From an uncultured Varibaculum sp. (GTDB lineage Bacteria; Actinomycetota; Actinomycetes; Actinomycetales; Actinomycetaceae): 18,443 nt of DNA. Of this stretch, positions 15,475 to 18,443 are shown piece by piece. The translations under genes were made by a program, and so were the position numbers. The notes beneath the pieces are model-generated. The model searched no databases. It had not been told where the DNA came from and was given only the letters and a program-made list of their open reading frames with translations. The first letter of the stretch is position 1. Each line of letters begins with the position of its first letter. The stretch is taken from contig CAMYFZ010000038.1 of NCBI GenBank assembly GCA_947255165.1, forward strand, positions 1 through 18,443. The letters are read 5' to 3'.

Positions 15475-18294
15475 ATGCCAAACCGCAGTATAACTGGACG
15501 TTTAATAGCCGAGGTGACGGCGGTAATTCTGACTGCAGCCTTAGCGATTACCTGGATGGTAACCACAGACGCAAAGCTAAACCAGGTGTCTGCGCAAGCT
15601 GCCGGGCGCACTGTAGTGGAATGCGGGAGTTACTGTGAGGAGGCAACACTTCGTCAATTAATCAAGGATGCCGGCACCACCCCCACCCGGATTGTGGTGA
15701 GTGGAATGGCCGACACCATGATCACTTCTACGGTGGTCATCCCTGCCGGTGCCGATATTGAGCTCGTAAACGGGATTGCCCCTTGGGGAGCCGCTGCATC
15801 CGAGGGCGGCCTGGTGCGCGAGGATGATTTTACCGAGGTCATGGTAAAGGTTGAAAAAGGCGCCTCCCTGACCATGGGTAATAACGAAAAAGGCGGAAAG
15901 TTTTATCTGCGAAGCCGAGGAGAGTGGGTACCCGGCGGCGGGGAACTGATCTATAACGAAGGGTCTCTGACCATCAACGGCGGCAGCTATGAGGGGGTAC
16001 GTAACGGCACCGGTCAGCGTTATGGGGCGATTACAGTTAGGGGTAAAGCCGCGAAGTTTGTCCTCAACGACGGTAAAGTTACCGACAATAAACGTAAGAT
16101 CGGCAGCGCCACAACCACACAATCCGGAGCCGCAAATATTGCCATATCCGAAGGCGCCCAATTCGAAATGAATGGCGGCGAAGTCAGCTACGGCGAAACC
16201 TCATATGAGCATGGAGCCTACGGCGAAGTAGGTGGGATTGGCGTTTACCAAGGTGGCTCGGTAACTATAAACGGCGGCGAAATCTCCCATAATAAAGGCT
16301 GGGCAGGTGGCCTGGAAGGATATGACCTATATGTCGATGCCACATCTATGGGTGACCTACCGAAGGCTCTGGAAACCCGAAACAACATCACCATTAACGG
16401 GGGAAAAATCCATAACAATGATGCCTACTTCTCCGGAGGGGGCGCACTGGCATTCGGTAATGCCGTAATCACCATGAACGGCGGCCTGATCGATTCCAAC
16501 TACACCACTGGCAATGGGGGCGGAATCGGCACCCTCGACCTCTATGTTTGGGGAGCAAACGAGACCTATAAAGAGATTCCCGGAACCGGAAAACAATCGG
16601 GACTCAGTGAGGAGGAATGGGGCAAGCTCTCCCCCGGAGCCTTTATTTTCAATGGCGGCACCATCTCGAATAATGAAGCCCTGCGTACCGGCGGCGGAGT
16701 TAACGTGGTTTCAAATCAGATTGAAATCAATGCTGGGCAAATCCTTAACAACACCTCCCATGATCAAGGCGGTGGTATTTACGTAGCGACCGTTTCTTAC
16801 AACCTGCATCTGCATGACGTAGTGGTGACAAAGAACAAGGCCACCGCAAATAATATCGAATCTATGGGCGGTGGTATCTGGTCATGTCCTACCGGCTCGA
16901 TTGAGCTACGGATGCATAACGGGGGCGCGGTCTTTGACAATACTGCCGATAGCTTCGGAAGCGACCTTGCCCACACCAACCTGGGCACGAGCGGAGCAGC
17001 ACCCATCTGGGTATCTGACTATATGCTCGGGGGCGGACGCATCAACTATTACTTCGATAATCGCGATAAACGCTTTGACCCGGCGTCCCTGAACAAGCCA
17101 GAAAAAGAGCGTCCCAAACCGATGCCGCTAAAATATATGAGCATCAACGATCAAGGATTCCAAGCCGTACCCATTAACGATGCGGCTAAGGCCAATGCCA
17201 AAGCTGCAGCAAAATTGCTGATCCAAGGAAATAGCGCTCCGCGTGGTGGCGGTATCGGTACCAATGGTGGGGTAATTTTCGGCGATTGGGGATATGCACA
17301 GGCAACCGTAGAGAAAGCTTGGCTCTATCACCAGGAAAAGGATCCCGCCGGTGACGATCCCTCTGCCGGAGATACCGGGCAGGAAACGAAGGAAGCTCCC
17401 GAACTGCCGGCTCGCGCCAGCGATATCCCGGTCAAAGAACTAAAGATGCGGTTTATTCGCAGTACCGATATAGATTTTACGCAGGCAGGGCACGCTGACC
17501 AGATTGCAAAGGTCGAAGATTTCACGCTCAGCCCCTCCGATAAACCCGAGGAAAACTGGCGGAAGACCTTTAACGACCTGCCGATTAAAGATGAGAGTGG
17601 CAACTTCTACTACTACGGAGTCCAGGAGCTAAACGCAAAGGGCAAAGTGATTAAAACCTTGCAGTTAAAACCCTGGCAGGTAGTCGAACAAGAAAACGGC
17701 AAAGTGCCGCAGCGTCCCGCTTTGGATCGCTCTAAGCAGCTGCCCGAAACCTGGCTAGTAGCCACGGTAGTTAACCCGGTACCTACCCCGGTAGACATTA
17801 CGGTTAATAAACACTGGCTATGGCAGGATTCCGAAAAACCAGTGCCAGATGCTAAAACCCCTGACAAAGTCAGTTTTGAACTGCTGCAAGCTACCGACGC
17901 CAAGTTTAGCGATGCCAAGAAGGTCAAAAAGTTTGACGTCACCAAGGCCGAGGGGTGGACTAAGACCCTTCAGGGACTGCCGGCTAGCAATCCCGCCAAG
18001 CAGCGCTACTACTATGGGGTGCGCGAAATCGGCGGCGACGGCACTATCAAGGCAGTTCCGCTAGCAAAGTATGAAAACGAAACCGGAAAGATCAAGACGG
18101 ATAAAGACGGAGTAATCCGCCGGGAAGTCACGGTAGTAAATAAGATATCTACTACCCCGCCGCCTCCGCACGAGCCGCCCACTCCCCCAGAAAAAATCAC
18201 TAAGACCGGTACCCCGGTTGCTTGGTTAGCGCTACTGGCCACGGTAATCATCGGGTCTGGCGTGCTCATCAAACGCCGCCAGGAAAATAGCTAA
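15475..18294 (+). CDS. Large cell-wall-anchored protein with GGG-rich beta-helix and CnaB-like domains
   Basis: ATG 15475 (939 aa) is preferred because ttgaggtc provides gagg at about 6 nt. The TTG at 15463 is part of that site. A signal peptide (about 1-44, cut near VSAQA) leads into a passenger of about 550 residues. It contains repeated NGGxI...NNxAxxGGGI-type units near residues 168, 232, 266, 308, 335, 393, 419 and 582, the pattern of right-handed beta-helix proteins and of Pmp-like adhesins. Two CnaB-like domains follow, starting near residues 611 (VEKAWL) and 775 (VNKHWLW). A Pro-rich spacer then leads to ITKTG (908-912), a hydrophobic segment and the tail KRRQENS. The product is secreted and probably wall-attached; adhesion is inferred. 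It is followed by a strong terminator. Confidence 0.87.
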   Translation: MPNRSITGRLIAEVTAVILTAALAITWMVTTDAKLNQVSAQAAGRTVVECGSYCEEATLRQLIKDAGTTPTRIVVSGMADTMITSTVVIPAGADIELVNGIAPWGAAASEGGLVREDDFTEVMVKVEKGASLTMGNNEKGGKFYLRSRGEWVPGGGELIYNEGSLTINGGSYEGVRNGTGQRYGAITVRGKAAKFVLNDGKVTDNKRKIGSATTTQSGAANIAISEGAQFEMNGGEVSYGETSYEHGAYGEVGGIGVYQGGSVTINGGEISHNKGWAGGLEGYDLYVDATSMGDLPKALETRNNITINGGKIHNNDAYFSGGGALAFGNAVITMNGGLIDSNYTTGNGGGIGTLDLYVWGANETYKEIPGTGKQSGLSEEEWGKLSPGAFIFNGGTISNNEALRTGGGVNVVSNQIEINAGQILNNTSHDQGGGIYVATVSYNLHLHDVVVTKNKATANNIESMGGGIWSCPTGSIELRMHNGGAVFDNTADSFGSDLAHTNLGTSGAAPIWVSDYMLGGGRINYYFDNRDKRFDPASLNKPEKERPKPMPLKYMSINDQGFQAVPINDAAKANAKAAAKLLIQGNSAPRGGGIGTNGGVIFGDWGYAQATVEKAWLYHQEKDPAGDDPSAGDTGQETKEAPELPARASDIPVKELKMRFIRSTDIDFTQAGHADQIAKVEDFTLSPSDKPEENWRKTFNDLPIKDESGNFYYYGVQELNAKGKVIKTLQLKPWQVVEQENGKVPQRPALDRSKQLPETWLVATVVNPVPTPVDITVNKHWLWQDSEKPVPDAKTPDKVSFELLQATDAKFSDAKKVKKFDVTKAEGWTKTLQGLPASNPAKQRYYYGVREIGGDGTIKAVPLAKYENETGKIKTDKDGVIRREVTVVNKISTTPPPPHEPPTPPEKITKTGTPVAWLALLATVIIGSGVLIKRRQENS

Positions 18295-18306
18295 GCTACC
18301 GCAGCT

Positions 18307-18357
18307 ATCTGGGAGGGATAACGAACTGTAGTTATCCCTCCCAGATTTTCACATTTT
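18307..18357 (+). terminator. Rho-independent terminator of the beta-helix surface gene
   Basis: A perfect 16-bp stem (18307-18322 with 18331-18346) closes an 8-nt loop and is followed by tttcacattttt. It begins 12 nt after the stop codon. Confidence 0.92.
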
Positions 18358-18363
18358 TGATTT

Positions 18364-18372
18364 CCCCCCCCC
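18364..18372. repeat. Run of nine C in the intergenic region
   Basis: A homopolymer of nine C lies between the terminator and the right edge, with ttgatt just before it and tatcga just after. It may lie in the promoter or leader of the next gene, whose start is not in the window. Confidence 0.6.
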
Positions 18373-18443
18373 AGTATCGAAAGTCCCGTCCTTAGGTTCT
18401 AGTGGTGGTTGCAACACCGAGTTTGAAAGGATGTTTCAACGGT

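Noticed and set aside
15658..16161. Minus-strand 167-aa ORF
   Set aside because: Antisense shadow of the Gly-rich beta-helix gene; low-complexity composition mirrors the repeats.

Overview
The window reads as chromosomal DNA of a mid-GC Gram-positive actinobacterium. The evidence is three cell-wall-anchored proteins with C-terminal sorting signals (hydrophobic segment plus Arg/Lys tail), mixed AT/GC codon use, strong Shine-Dalgarno sites and frequent TTG/GTG starts. An Actinomycetaceae member such as Varibaculum is my best guess, from general resemblance only. No rRNA, tRNA, CRISPR array or insertion sequence was seen.

Left part (1-4650). The 3' end of a leucine-rich-repeat surface protein converges on a small unknown gene (812-1177, minus). 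Next is an AT-rich gap, then a retron-type reverse transcriptase on the minus strand (1567-2796). Directly upstream of its start, the DNA can fold into a compact chain of hairpins enclosed by a 9-bp a1/a2-like pairing (about 2812-2965, minus). This is the position and layout expected of a retron msr-msd RNA. It is the best candidate in the window for an undescribed system. The RT differs from the usual retron signatures (YCDD, CAxxH in place of NAxxH, ILG in place of VTG), and no recognisable effector is present. Two unrecognised plus-strand genes follow: a 78-aa acidic protein and a 358-aa protein with propeller-like sequence.

Middle part (4652-10995). A 770-aa secreted CnaB/SpaA-type pilin-like protein ends at a good terminator. 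Then come a minus-strand class I/II aminotransferase and, divergent from it, a 657-aa protein. The latter fuses an ADP-ribosylglycohydrolase domain to a long, mostly unassigned C-terminal region.

Right part (11020-18443). Three minus-strand genes, an FGGY sugar kinase, a D-2-hydroxyacid dehydrogenase and a class II aldolase, form a tight operon. They are divergent from a DeoR-family regulator. A perfect 17-bp palindrome in the shared intergenic region is the likely operator. The logic suggests kinase, then aldolase cleavage of a phosphorylated sugar or polyol derivative. The substrate is unknown and no transporter is visible. A 939-aa surface protein with a GGG-rich beta-helix, CnaB-like domains and an anchor closes the window, followed by a perfect 16-bp terminator stem and then a run of nine C in the leader of whatever gene lies beyond.

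All three anchored proteins carry non-canonical sorting motifs (WPITG, LTRTG, ITKTG). No sortase lies in the window.
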